Assembly: GCA_964557955.1 (NCBI GenBank)
Contig: CAZLCS010000010.1
Coordinates: 62,001 to 126,000 of the forward strand
DNA: 64,000 nt
Reading direction: 5' to 3'
Source: JALOOX01 sp964557955
Lineage (GTDB): Bacteria; Desulfobacterota; Syntrophobacteria; Syntrophobacterales; Syntrophobacteraceae
A program made the translations under genes and the position numbers. The notes below the pieces were generated by a model. That model saw only the letters and a program-made list of their open reading frames with translations. It had not been told where the DNA came from and made no database searches. Of this stretch, positions 17,241 to 26,780 are shown in pieces (the first letter of the stretch is position 1; every line of letters starts with the position of its first letter).

Positions 17241-19346
17241 CTATCCCCCGCTGCTGCCGGATCCTGTGTCGACGAGACTGACGGGAAGCTCTGGTATTTC
17301 CCGGGACAGCGGTATCGAAGGATCGAAGGCCGGAAACCTGAGGGTGAATACAGTGCCCTTGCAGCCAGAAGATCCTGCATCCCGGCCCAGCTTCGATACG
17401 ATATCCGCCTCTGTTCCACTCTCGACGTCGATCTGTCCTCCGTGATCCCGGACGATGCCAAAGGTCACAGCCAGTCCGAGCCCGGTCCCATTCTCCACTG
17501 ATTTCGTCGTGAAGAACGGATCGAAAATCCTGGGTCGAATTTCAGGAGCGATTCCGCAACCCGTGTCAGCGACTTTCACGATCACCTCTTTTCGAGCCGC
17601 ATCGTATTGAGTGGCCAGCATCACGGTGCCATCCGAATCGATGGCGTCATAGGCGTTGTTGAGCAAATTCATGAAGACCTGCAGGAGCTTTTCTGAATCG
17701 CCGAAAATTTCCGGCAGTTCGGGATCCAATGACTGCTGAACGGCAATGTGCTCGAGCCCAAAGGTATGCTCCACGACCGAAACCACCTGTCCGATGATGT
17801 CGTTCAGGTTCAGGGGTTTCTTGTCAGTTTGCGTATTGCGCGAGAACCGGAGCAGATCGGCCACAATCTTCTTGCAGATGCGCGTGTGCTTCTCGACGGT
17901 CTTCAGAGTCTCGTAAGGTTCGGAATCCGGTGAAAGATCATCCAGGAGGAGCTGGGTATATCCCAGAATGATGCCCAAAGGGGTGTTGATCTCATGAGCG
18001 ACACCGGCCGCCAGCTGCCCCAGGGATTCCAGTTTCTGGGACTGGCTGATGCGCTCCTGGAGCTCCCTGAATGTCGTGATGTCCCTGGCGTTGCAGAGCA
18101 GGCCGATGACCCGTCCCTCCGGGTCCAGAACGGGGGTCTTCACCACATGAAACCAGGCGTCGCCTGCAACTCCGTGCATCCTCCGTTCTGTCTGCACCGG
18201 CACCCCCGAGCTCATCACCTGGAGACTTTCCATGCGATCGGCATCGGCGTCTCTCGCATCGAGCCTGAGCACGCAGCTGGTACCCAGAGTCTCCTCTTCA
18301 CGCAGACCGAAGAAGCTTGAGAAAGCCTTGTTGAAAGCCAGGCAGCGCAATTCCGGATCGTGGAGGGACAGGAGATCCGGAGTGACATTGATGATGGTCT
18401 GGAAGAGGTGCTGCTGCTTCTGGAGGTCGTTCTGAGTCTTCACAAGGTCCTCCAGCCGCCGCTTGAGGGTTGCGGCCATGAGGTCGAAATAATCCGCAAG
18501 ATGCTGGATTTCATCGCCGGCATTCGACCGGTAAACCAGGCATCCACGGCAGTTGTCGATCTTCTTGTCGTACTCGCCCTCCGCACAGGTGGGACAAAGG
18601 GTGCCGGCCATGTGCCAGCATCGCTGGTCCGCCCGATGGTAGGCGGGGCATTCCGTGCGCTCGCACTGCGCGAACTGCCAGCACTGACGCACCGGCACCG
18701 GAGAGGTGTGGACGTCCAGGTTCCCCTTGACGATCTCTTCAGCAGACTGTCTCAGAACTTCGATGCGTCGAGTGGTGGTCCGCGAGACCAGGGTTCCGAG
18801 GGATGCCGCCAGGACGATGGCGAGCCCGATGATGACCAGAATCGTCGAAAGAAGTCGATCGACGGCGGCACCGATGCGCTCATGGGACACGCCAAGCCGG
18901 ACCGTGCCGAGGCGGTTGTTTCCGATCATGACCGGCACCGCAAAATCGTGGATCAGCTCCTTGCCCGTAGTCAGCAGTTGGATTCGGTAAGAGTCATTGC
19001 TTGAGACCGAATTGACCAGGAGCAGGTCCGTTGGGAATCCCCCCTGAAAGGTGTGAACCAGCGGAGTTCCGACTTCATTCAGGATGAACAGATAGGCGAT
19101 GTCTTCACTCGTGCGGGTGACCTCGTCGGCAACATCCTTCATGCGAAGGAAATCCATGGCGAGAAGGGGGTCTTCGATTCTGGCCGTCACATGGAGGGTT
19201 CCCGAAATGCCCCGTCGCTTGCTCTCCTCCAGGAGGGCCTGCGTGGCGGTGCGGCTGATCACCACGGCTACCGAAACCCCAAAGCCAAGCAGTACGGCCA
19301 TCATAGCCAGGGAGATTTTCGTTCGAAAACTCAGGCGCGCAAGCAT
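17241..19346 (-). CDS. Membrane sensor histidine kinase with two-CW cysteine domain
   Basis: 701 residues. A helix at 10-32 and one near 165-190 bracket a periplasmic sensor region. HAMP-like sequence follows, then a Cys-rich two-CW domain at about 221-275 (CWQFAQCERTECPAY, RCWHMAGTLC, CRGCLVY). After that come a PAS domain, the H-box (QKLESLGQLAAGVAHEINTPLG) and the ATPase domain (NLLNNAYDAI, DTGCGIAPEIRPRIFDPFF). The Cys pattern suggests metal or redox input near the membrane. It lies just downstream of a PhnD-like binding-protein gene, a likely extracytoplasmic partner. Confidence 0.92.
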   Translation of the reverse strand: MLARLSFRTKISLAMMAVLLGFGVSVAVVISRTATQALLEESKRRGISGTLHVTARIEDPLLAMDFLRMKDVADEVTRTSEDIAYLFILNEVGTPLVHTFQGGFPTDLLLVNSVSSNDSYRIQLLTTGKELIHDFAVPVMIGNNRLGTVRLGVSHERIGAAVDRLLSTILVIIGLAIVLAASLGTLVSRTTTRRIEVLRQSAEEIVKGNLDVHTSPVPVRQCWQFAQCERTECPAYHRADQRCWHMAGTLCPTCAEGEYDKKIDNCRGCLVYRSNAGDEIQHLADYFDLMAATLKRRLEDLVKTQNDLQKQQHLFQTIINVTPDLLSLHDPELRCLAFNKAFSSFFGLREEETLGTSCVLRLDARDADADRMESLQVMSSGVPVQTERRMHGVAGDAWFHVVKTPVLDPEGRVIGLLCNARDITTFRELQERISQSQKLESLGQLAAGVAHEINTPLGIILGYTQLLLDDLSPDSEPYETLKTVEKHTRICKKIVADLLRFSRNTQTDKKPLNLNDIIGQVVSVVEHTFGLEHIAVQQSLDPELPEIFGDSEKLLQVFMNLLNNAYDAIDSDGTVMLATQYDAARKEVIVKVADTGCGIAPEIRPRIFDPFFTTKSVENGTGLGLAVTFGIVRDHGGQIDVESGTEADIVSKLGRDAGSSGCKGTVFTLRFPAFDPSIPLSREIPELPVSLVDTGSGSSGG

Positions 19347-19366
19347 GGTTCATCCTGCTCTAACAA

Positions 19367-19408
19367 GTTTCGAGTTTCGAGTTTCGAGTTTCAGGTTTCG
19401 GGTTTCGA
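19367..19408. repeat. Heptamer tandem repeat, 6 units (GTTTCGA; complement GAAACTC)
   Basis: Six consecutive 7-bp units: GTTTCGA three times, GTTTCAG, GTTTCGG, GTTTCGA. On the other strand the unit reads GAAACTC, the same family as the repeats at 45144, 61063 and 34556. It lies between the kinase start and the upstream PhnD-like gene. Confidence 0.9.
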
Positions 19409-19476
19409 GTCAAAAACTCAGCCCCTCCGTGAGCCTTTTCATCGTTTGGAGCGGCCCGAAGGAGCATAAGAGACTG

Positions 19477-20496
19477 CTACTGGTTCAGATCGATGCCGAC
19501 CTTCTCGGCCAGCTGTCGAATGGTATCATAATCCCGGTCCTCGGCTGGAATGATGCCCGCAAAATGAGCCGCATCACAAATGGAGCGGTACTGGCTGTCC
19601 AGGCAATTGAGCTTGAGGAGCGCCTCTCGAACCTGGTCAACGACCTTTTGGGGGAGACCTTTGCGGGCCGAGTACATCCACCCCGGATACCAGGGTGTGT
19701 ACCCCAGGACCCTGATCTGATCGAGGTCGATCTTATCGGACACCAACTCCAGTGTTCCTTCACGCACGGAGCCGATATCGTATCTCCCGTGATACACGGC
19801 AAGAACCACTTTTTCCTGCTGACCTCCCGGGCCGGGCACAAAGGAAATCTCGGCGAAATCCTCCTTTCTGATCCCGTGATCCCAAAAGAGGCCCAAAGCA
19901 TACAAATAGCCCCCGGCCGATGAAGGGTCCACCGCCACCCATCGTTTGCCCCGGCAGTCTTCGATGCCCGCAATGGCGTCATTGTCGTTGCGGCAGATGA
20001 TCTGCCCCCGGAAATTCTCCTTTCCATCGAGCTCGACGATTCGTGCGAAGGCCTGAACACCGAATCGCCGGTTCACCTTGATGTAGATGAAAGGGTTGGC
20101 GAATGAGATGTCGATTTTGCCCAGACCCGTCTTTCGGATGTAGTCATCGAAGCTGTCGGGGAAGACCTGTCTGATGGGGAGCCCTGTTTCATGCTCCAGA
20201 TACTTCACGAGGGGGTTGTGTCTTTCGTACGACACTTTGTGAAAATATTGGGGGACGTAGGCGTAGGTAATGGTGTTCGGGTCTTCGCTGTAGCCGATCT
20301 CTTCGCGCTTGGAGAGATCCACCCGGATGGCCTGTTCTTCATCACCGCATGAAACGGGAGACAGTAGAGCTAAAATGATGAGACAGCGAAGCAGGGTTCG
20401 AGCGACTGAGGGCACCGCTTGCAGGTGTGCATTCGGGGACTTCGACCTCCCTCCGAAAAGCATCCTTCGATCAAGACATTGCCGTCGTCGTGTCAT
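19477..20496 (-). CDS. PhnD-like phosphate/phosphonate-type periplasmic binding protein
   Basis: 339 residues from ATG 20496 (GTG 20508 is 12 bp upstream). A positively charged start and hydrophobic stretch (LLRCLIILALLSPVSCG) look like a secretion signal, perhaps a lipoprotein with a non-ideal lipobox (PVSC). The mature part fits the PhnD/Phosphonate-bd family: YVPQYFHKVSYERHNPLVKYLEHETG, DISFANPFIY, VDPSSAGGYLYALG and the late KLNCLDSQY. No permease or ATPase gene is near. The next gene on the strand is a membrane kinase, so it more likely delivers a ligand signal than a nutrient. Confidence 0.85.
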   Translation of the reverse strand: MTRRRQCLDRRMLFGGRSKSPNAHLQAVPSVARTLLRCLIILALLSPVSCGDEEQAIRVDLSKREEIGYSEDPNTITYAYVPQYFHKVSYERHNPLVKYLEHETGLPIRQVFPDSFDDYIRKTGLGKIDISFANPFIYIKVNRRFGVQAFARIVELDGKENFRGQIICRNDNDAIAGIEDCRGKRWVAVDPSSAGGYLYALGLFWDHGIRKEDFAEISFVPGPGGQQEKVVLAVYHGRYDIGSVREGTLELVSDKIDLDQIRVLGYTPWYPGWMYSARKGLPQKVVDQVREALLKLNCLDSQYRSICDAAHFAGIIPAEDRDYDTIRQLAEKVGIDLNQ

Positions 20497-20848
20497 CTCA
20501 CCCTGCACTTCTTTTGCTCATCCGGGCTCCTTCCGGTCCCGAGGTCACACCATTTCCTGAATCCGTGGCACCGCCGCCGGGCCCAGCGATCAAAGTATGC
20601 TCGTTCTTTCGGGACACCGGGAGCCACCACTCCTTCACCGTGGTCTGCCATCACCTGCGAATGCCAGCCGGCAAAAGGTCACATGGAATGAACACACATC
20701 CGAGCCGGCCTCGTTCGAATATAACCCTGAACATGTGCAGGAGTGAAGGGTTCCATCAGGGAAGGCTCGTTGTCAAGCCCATTCGGGAAAGGGATGAAAC
20801 AGTGGGTGAGAAGGAAGGGGTCGAACGGGCCCGGATCGGAGGAGCCGA
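20497..20848. other. 350-bp gap with no recognised feature
   Basis: Lies between the PhnD-like gene and the upstream response regulator on the same strand. I see no gene, repeat or terminator. It probably contains the promoter of the PhnD-like/kinase pair. Confidence 0.5.
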
Positions 20849-21541
20849 TCAGCTCTTGTTGTATTGACGGTAGACCTTGGGATAGTAACGCTCCAGGCAT
20901 TCGGGGCAGATACCGTGGCTGAATGCTGCCTCCGTGTGCCGGCTCAAATATTCTTCCAGGACAATCCACGATTCCCGTTTCTTCGGATCCGCATCCTTGA
21001 GCCGGATCTTCTTGCAATTGGCACAAATGGGCAGGAGACCCCTCAGGGTTTTGATCTCCTGCAGCGCCTGTCGCAACTGGGCGTTGACACTCTCCAATTC
21101 AGCATTGCTGTCGGAAAGCTCCTGGTTCTTCCTTCGAATGGCATCCGCCGAAGATTTGAGTTCCAGGTGCGTCTGCACCCGGGCGAGAAGCTCTTCCGAG
21201 TTAAACGGTTTGGTCACATAGTCCACTGCGCCGGCCCGGAATCCTCTTGTGATGTCATCGAGAGCGGTCCTGGCCGTGAGAAAGATGACCGGGACTTCAC
21301 GCGTTTCGGGCCGTTCCTTGATGCGCGCGCAGACCTCGTATCCGTCCATTTCCGGCATCATGATGTCCAGAAGGATGAGATCGAAGGGCTCGGACATGAC
21401 CATGTCAAGAGCCTGAGCTCCACTCGTGGCGAATGAAAGGGAATAGCCCACGCGTTTCAATATGTTTCCAACAACCTGAATATTCTTGGAGATATCATCC
21501 ACGATCAGGATGCGGAACGGTGTCTTGGAAGGCTCATCCAC
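20849..21541 (-). CDS. Response regulator with coiled coil and C-terminal Cys-rich motif
   Basis: 230 residues from GTG 21541, which overlaps the end of the hybrid-kinase gene by 8 bp and follows GGGGA. The receiver (about 10-128) has the acid pair D15/D16, phospho-acceptor D59 and ends TKPFNSEELLARV. A coiled coil follows (LKSSADAIRRKNQELSDSN, QLRQALQEIKTL). The end is a conserved Cys motif (LLPICANCKKIR, HGICPECLERYYPKVY) common at the C-terminus of deltaproteobacterial signalling proteins, probably a metal-binding or interaction element. It has no DNA-binding domain. It pairs with the overlapping hybrid kinase. Confidence 0.9.
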   Translation of the reverse strand: MDEPSKTPFRILIVDDISKNIQVVGNILKRVGYSLSFATSGAQALDMVMSEPFDLILLDIMMPEMDGYEVCARIKERPETREVPVIFLTARTALDDITRGFRAGAVDYVTKPFNSEELLARVQTHLELKSSADAIRRKNQELSDSNAELESVNAQLRQALQEIKTLRGLLPICANCKKIRLKDADPKKRESWIVLEEYLSRHTEAAFSHGICPECLERYYPKVYRQYNKS

Positions 21542-24158
21542 GTAGATTCCCCAATGTTTCGACCTCAGCGACCAATGCTGGATAATTCTCGAGGGTGGCC
21601 GTAATCTTGTCAATATCGAATCCGTCCACATGAAAAAGGAGCTCCTCTCCATAGCGAATCAAACACCCTATGGAGCTGTGCCCCCCCAAGTCCCTGATGC
21701 GGGCGGCGAAGGATTCGATATCCGGCATATGCTGTCTTTGTTTGGCGGTCTGCCATTCCGACATCAGGTCCTGTTTGAGGGCGTCCAGCACTTCCAGAAA
21801 TCGCTCGGCAGTGAGGCCTGCGGGCATTGTCCTCTCTCCGCCATCCGATAAACCTTCCGGGGTATCGGGGATGTGGCCCGAAGGTCTTCCAACAAAACGG
21901 GAGACGACGCTGCGGAATTCCGACCATTGGAAAGGCCGCATGAGGAAGCTGTCGAAACCTGCAGACAGAATTCGGTCTCTCTCCTCCAATATACCCGTTG
22001 CCGTCAGCGCCACAACGGGAATCGACCGTGTTGTTCCATCCTTTCTCAGTTCTTCAATGGCCTCGTAGCCGTTCATGACCGGCATCTTGATATCCATCAG
22101 CACCAGGTCCGGCATGTGGGACCGGGCAAGCTTCACGGCCGCCAGACCATCTTCTGCTTCAATGATGGTGATATCGAGACCTCGAAACATCTCCCTGATG
22201 AGGTCGCGGTTGACCTTCAAGTCATCCGCGACGAGCATCTTCACGCCCGGCCTGAACAAGTCGGCTTCGTAGGATTCTTCCGCCGGCTGCGCCGAAGCCT
22301 GATTCTCCACAATCAGGATGTCCCTCAGGCTGATCTCGAATTTGCTGCCCTGTCCGGGCAGGCTTCCCACCCGGATGCTTCCTCCCATCATTTCGACGAG
22401 TTGTTTGGATATGGCCAAGCCCAGGCCGGTTCCGGCCTGGATGTGTGAACCGCCTCCCTCCACCTGGGCAAAGGACTCGAAGATGGACTCATGGGCGCGG
22501 GGATCGATCCCGATGCCCGTGTCCTCAACGGTGATGACGAGATCGAGCCTCTCCGATCCTGCCGCCCGGGGAACAGGCGAAATCACGAGACTGATCTTCC
22601 CGGAATCCGTGAATTTCAAAGCATTCCCCAACAGGTTGAAGAGCACCTGTCTGAGTCGGGTTCGGTCCAACAGAAGCCCGTCGGGGAGGGAAGGCGGGAT
22701 TTCGGTGTTGAGCTCAATCCCTTTTTGAGACATCTGGCCGGAGAATACTCGGTGGATTTCCTCAGCGAGCGAGCGAAGGTTCACGGATTCCTGTCGGATC
22801 TCCATCTTGCCCGCTTCGATCTTTGAGAGATCCAGAATATCATTGATAAGGGCGAGGAGCCCTCGTCCGCTGATCTTGATATACTCCAGGTAGTTTCTCT
22901 GCATGGGGTCCGTGATGAGCGGGTCCAGCAGCTCGGTGAACCCCAGGATGGCGTTCATGGGCGTTCTGATCTCATGACTCATGTTAGCCAGAAATTCGCT
23001 CTTTGCTTTGCTCGCAGCCTGGGCTGCAGCCCTTTCGCGTATGGCGTTATCCTTTTCGATGCGTTCGGTCATATCGATGAGGGATCCCTCATAATAGGAG
23101 ATGTCCCCCCACTCGTCAGGGACACTTCTGGCCGACATGGAGACCCATACGGCGGACCTGTCTTTGCGCACCAGTTGGGTTTCAAAGCCGACAACGCGTC
23201 CGTCTTTTGCCAGTGCACTTTCAAACTTCCTGCGATCTTCAGGATTTACGAAGAGCTCATCCGTGATGGTCTCCATCTTGGAGAGGATATCCTCAGGTGA
23301 TTCGTAGCCAAGAATCCTCGCCATGGATGGGTTCACCGTCAAGAACCGCCCCTCTTCTGCGGTGCTTCGGAAAATGCCTTCACTGGCGTTTTCGAAGATG
23401 CTGCGGTACATTTCCTCCGTTTCCTGGAGTGCGGATCGACTGCTTGCCAACTTCACCGACATCGCATTGAAAGCGTCCCCCAAGTCTCCGATTTCATCCC
23501 TGGAGGACATGGATACGGTCTCTCCCAACTGCCCCTCGTCGACCTTGCGGATAGCGTTGTGCACGGCTGCAATGGGCCGGAGCACCAGGTGTGAAAGAAG
23601 CATGTTGAGCATGACGGACATCACCAGGATCATGGTCAGCAGGAGGGTGAAGAAGAAGACGATGGAGAGAACGATGGCCCTGTTGAGCTCAGTCAGATCA
23701 TAGTAAACCCTCACATACCCGACCTTCATTCCGATCACTTCAATGGGATTCGAGAACACTGCGAGGGACTGATCCCGGTAGGAAATGAAATCCAGTGTCT
23801 TGCCGGAGTCAACGTCCTGCGGGCTGAACCCGTGCATCTCACCTGAAAGTTCCTCATCAGTGGACGCGTAATGCTGACCGTCCCGAAGGTACACGGAAAC
23901 GGACCTGACTCCCTCGACCGTGCAGATTTCTGCCAAAGATGCCTGCAGCGCCCTCCTCTGGTCGGCGTAGAGCTCGTTGGCCAGATCCTCCATCCTCTGG
24001 TGCAGAACGCTGTCCACCAGCAGGCGCGTGTTTTTGAGGTGAGTATTGTATCGGTCCGACTCGAAGGGATACAGGATAGCCCCAAACAGGATGGCTATGA
24101 CCCCGGATGTGATCAGAATGGATCTGTTGACCTTGGATCGGAGGCTTTTTGGCTTCAT
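21534..24158 (-). CDS. Hybrid sensor histidine kinase (HAMP-PAS-HisKA-HATPase-REC-Hpt-like)
   Basis: 874 residues. A TM helix at 15-30 and a second at about 160-185 enclose a periplasmic region. HAMP (SHLVLRPIAAVHNAIRKV), PAS (MYRSIFENASEGIFRST), H-box (ANMSHEIRTPMNAILGFTEL), ATPase (FNLLGNALKFTDSG, GTGLGLAISKQLVEMMGG) and a receiver (VADDLKVNRDLIREMF, acceptor in DLVLMDIKMPVMNG) follow. The last 100 residues have an Hpt-like helical pattern but no HxxKG phospho-histidine; the aligned segment reads RDLGGHSSIGCLIRYGEEL. The final phosphotransfer may therefore use the overlapping response regulator directly. Confidence 0.92.
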   Translation of the reverse strand: MKPKSLRSKVNRSILITSGVIAILFGAILYPFESDRYNTHLKNTRLLVDSVLHQRMEDLANELYADQRRALQASLAEICTVEGVRSVSVYLRDGQHYASTDEELSGEMHGFSPQDVDSGKTLDFISYRDQSLAVFSNPIEVIGMKVGYVRVYYDLTELNRAIVLSIVFFFTLLLTMILVMSVMLNMLLSHLVLRPIAAVHNAIRKVDEGQLGETVSMSSRDEIGDLGDAFNAMSVKLASSRSALQETEEMYRSIFENASEGIFRSTAEEGRFLTVNPSMARILGYESPEDILSKMETITDELFVNPEDRRKFESALAKDGRVVGFETQLVRKDRSAVWVSMSARSVPDEWGDISYYEGSLIDMTERIEKDNAIRERAAAQAASKAKSEFLANMSHEIRTPMNAILGFTELLDPLITDPMQRNYLEYIKISGRGLLALINDILDLSKIEAGKMEIRQESVNLRSLAEEIHRVFSGQMSQKGIELNTEIPPSLPDGLLLDRTRLRQVLFNLLGNALKFTDSGKISLVISPVPRAAGSERLDLVITVEDTGIGIDPRAHESIFESFAQVEGGGSHIQAGTGLGLAISKQLVEMMGGSIRVGSLPGQGSKFEISLRDILIVENQASAQPAEESYEADLFRPGVKMLVADDLKVNRDLIREMFRGLDITIIEAEDGLAAVKLARSHMPDLVLMDIKMPVMNGYEAIEELRKDGTTRSIPVVALTATGILEERDRILSAGFDSFLMRPFQWSEFRSVVSRFVGRPSGHIPDTPEGLSDGGERTMPAGLTAERFLEVLDALKQDLMSEWQTAKQRQHMPDIESFAARIRDLGGHSSIGCLIRYGEELLFHVDGFDIDKITATLENYPALVAEVETLGNLRG

Positions 24159-24198
24159 GAGTGCGATTTACGGTGAATGAGAGGTTCCCGGTCTCAGG

Positions 24199-25362
24199 TT
24201 AGGGGCCGGAAGCCTCAACGGTCTTCAGGTAACCAGGTTTGCCATCGACGATCTGCATGATCACCGCCGCTTTGGCAGGGTCCCTGCCGCCGCTGAAATC
24301 CATGAGGCCCGTGACTCCTTCCAGCAGATGCGTTTCTTCCAGAGCCTGTCGGATTCGCCCTCTTTCCGGGTCTCCCGCTCTCCGGATGGCGTCCGCCAGG
24401 AGCAGCACCGCATCATATCCCAGGGCAGCACCAGCGCCAAATCCATCCTTTCCTGAGTATTTCTCGACGAAATCACGCGATCTCTGAAAATCGAATTCCT
24501 CCGTCCAGTGCGAGCAATAGTAACCCCTCTTCAGAAACTTCCCGCCCGAATCCAGAAAAGTCGCCTCCCCCCAGCTGTCGCCGCCGATGGGAATTGCCCT
24601 CACTCCGGCATCCATGAGGTCTTTGGCAATGCGTCCACTTTCGTCGTGACCGGACAGGAAGACGACGTCAGGATCGGACGTTTTGACCCGTCGAACAAGG
24701 AGACCATAGTCCTCCTGCTTGAACTTGTACTCCAGCTCCAGAACGACTCTGCCGCCCATTCGCTCGAATCTTTCCCGAAAGATCTGGGCCAGTCCCAGGC
24801 TGAAATCACTGTTCAGGTTAACGAAAACAACAGCGGTTTCAGCCCGGAGGTCCGACCGGGCAAATGCGGCCATGACCTTGCCCTGCAGCTCGTCCGTATA
24901 GCATACCCTGAAAATGTGATTGCCGATGGCCGTAACGGCCGGGCTGGTGGAATAGTTGGTGATCATGGGGATGCCCCGTTCCTGAGCGACTCGGGCGACA
25001 GCCAGGGAGTGCGAGCTCCAGGCACAGCCCAAAATGGCCACGGCGCTGGCTCGGTCCGCTCTTTCGGCTGCCGTGGCCGATCCAATGGGAGTGCTGCTGT
25101 TGTCAAACACCAGCAGCCTCAGGGGCTTGTTCAAAACACCTCCGCTCCGGTTGATCTCATCCACCGCCAACCGCACTCCGAGAAGAGAAGAAGCATTGGC
25201 GCCCGCTGCGACACCTGTCAAGGCGTAAATGGCAGCGATATCAATGGATTGCTCCGCATTGCTGGATGAGCACCGGGTCATGCCCAACACGACCAGGATG
25301 CAGCAGACGATGCCGAAACATTCCCTTAGGGAACAGCGGAGGGATAGGCGATGACGATGCAT
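24199..25362 (-). CDS. Branched-chain-amino-acid-type periplasmic binding protein (Peripla_BP_6)
   Basis: 387 residues. A signal sequence of lipoprotein style (CILVVLGMTRCSSSN, Cys near residue 31) leads into a type 1 binding fold: IAAIYALTGVAAGANASSLLGVRLAVDEIN, then GCAWSSHSLAVARVAQERGIPMI, RVCYTDELQGKVMA and DPDVVFLSGHDESG. It binds a small ligand, unidentified. No transporter genes accompany it. It is 40 bp upstream of the hybrid-kinase gene on the same strand and is probably a ligand sensor for that kinase. Confidence 0.9.
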   Translation of the reverse strand: MHRHRLSLRCSLRECFGIVCCILVVLGMTRCSSSNAEQSIDIAAIYALTGVAAGANASSLLGVRLAVDEINRSGGVLNKPLRLLVFDNSSTPIGSATAAERADRASAVAILGCAWSSHSLAVARVAQERGIPMITNYSTSPAVTAIGNHIFRVCYTDELQGKVMAAFARSDLRAETAVVFVNLNSDFSLGLAQIFRERFERMGGRVVLELEYKFKQEDYGLLVRRVKTSDPDVVFLSGHDESGRIAKDLMDAGVRAIPIGGDSWGEATFLDSGGKFLKRGYYCSHWTEEFDFQRSRDFVEKYSGKDGFGAGAALGYDAVLLLADAIRRAGDPERGRIRQALEETHLLEGVTGLMDFSGGRDPAKAAVIMQIVDGKPGYLKTVEASGP

Positions 25363-25382
25363 GATCTTTTCCCCTATGCAAA

Positions 25383-26507
25383 TCAGTACCTGAGGGTTGT
25401 GAAGTATTGCGGTCCTGTCCTGTCGTATCTCAAAATAATGATGTCCTTATTCCTGGGATTCCTGTCCTGATCGAAACTGATGTATCCTGTTGCACCCTTG
25501 AAGTCGACGGTAGTCGCCAGTGCATCCCTTATTCTGGTTCGGTCGGCAGATCCGGCTCGCGTTATGGCGTCCGCCAGGAGCCTGAGGGCATCGTAAGCCA
25601 GGGGAGCACTCATGTTCGCGATGCGATCACCGAATTTGTTGGCGTGGATCTCCTGCAGATGAAGGCTCATGGGGAAAGGGACGTTCGGATGCCAGGGCGC
25701 CGACTGATAGCTCCCTTCGAGGCTAGGCCCTGCGACGGCGTAGACCTCATCCCAGGCGTCTCCTCCGAGGAAGATCGTGTTGATTCCTTTGGAAACCGCC
25801 TGCTTGATCAACAGGCCGCTGTCGCGGGTATATCCCGGCAGATAGACGGCATCCGGACGGAGCGCTCTCAACTGTTCGATGATGTCGGAGAAATCCACTG
25901 CTTTGCCCCTGTAACCCATGTCCAGGGTGACCTCTCCACCGGCTTGAACCCATGCACTCCTGAAGTAATCCGCTAGAGCCATGCAGTAAGTCTCGTCAAG
26001 GTTTCGCAGGACAGCGGCTCTACGGACCCCGAGCTTCTCATGGGCAAACCTGGCCATGGCAAATCCCTGGGATGAATCCACGAAGCATACCCTGAAGATA
26101 AAATCGCCCACCTGCGTCACCGCGGGATGGGTGGAAGCGGGGGTGATCATCGGGATGCCATGCTTCTGAAAAATGGGCGCAATGGCCAGCGAATGGGAGC
26201 TCCAGTGGGCTCCGATGACGGCTGCAACCCCAAGTTCACAGGCCTTTTCCGCAGCGAGGATTGAACCGATGGCGGTGCTCTGGTTGTCGAGGAGCAGCAA
26301 CTTCAGAGGCTTTCCAAGTATTCCTCCATTCTCATTGATCTCCGAAGCGGCGAGCTGAACCATGGAGACAAGAGGGTCATTGTGGGATGACGCGATGCCG
26401 CTCATGGAAAATATGGCGGCCACTTTAATGGGGGTGGCAGCAGAGGCCGCACCGCTGCAAAAGAGCATTTGAATCAAAAAAGGGAGCAAGATACTGATCA
26501 CATTCAT
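25383..26507 (-). CDS. Second branched-chain-amino-acid-type binding protein (Peripla_BP_6)
   Basis: 374 residues from ATG 26507, which gives a clean signal peptide (ISILLPFLIQMLFCSGAASA); in-frame starts up to 26621 would add a hydrophilic leader. It is a paralogue of the gene 20 bp downstream. The two share IAAIxSxTGxA-like starts, W(S)SHSLA, GIPMI, FRVCxxD and the DALxxT/FxGxxGxxxF-type ends (FKGATGYISFDQDRNP). As with its neighbour, no permease is encoded nearby. Ligand unknown. Confidence 0.9.
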   Translation of the reverse strand: MNVISILLPFLIQMLFCSGAASAATPIKVAAIFSMSGIASSHNDPLVSMVQLAASEINENGGILGKPLKLLLLDNQSTAIGSILAAEKACELGVAAVIGAHWSSHSLAIAPIFQKHGIPMITPASTHPAVTQVGDFIFRVCFVDSSQGFAMARFAHEKLGVRRAAVLRNLDETYCMALADYFRSAWVQAGGEVTLDMGYRGKAVDFSDIIEQLRALRPDAVYLPGYTRDSGLLIKQAVSKGINTIFLGGDAWDEVYAVAGPSLEGSYQSAPWHPNVPFPMSLHLQEIHANKFGDRIANMSAPLAYDALRLLADAITRAGSADRTRIRDALATTVDFKGATGYISFDQDRNPRNKDIIILRYDRTGPQYFTTLRY

Positions 26508-26780
26508 AATCTGCAGCTCTGCTGGCTCGCATTGTGAGGGCGAATGGGTAACCGACAGATCCAGCGACTTCATTATGCTCGAAGCTGGAAGAAAAAGTCC
26601 GTATTCAGCTGATCTTGGCATGCTTTTGGTCTGTGTTCTCGGTATTGATCGGCAACTGCAGGAGATGACACCAGAAGTATTGACCGGAAGGGAGCATCTG
26701 TCGCAAGTTTTCTGGAAGATTGCGGGGATCGAGCCCGGACTGGAGCTGACGGAACGTTTGGATGTCGTGAAGGATCCGCA

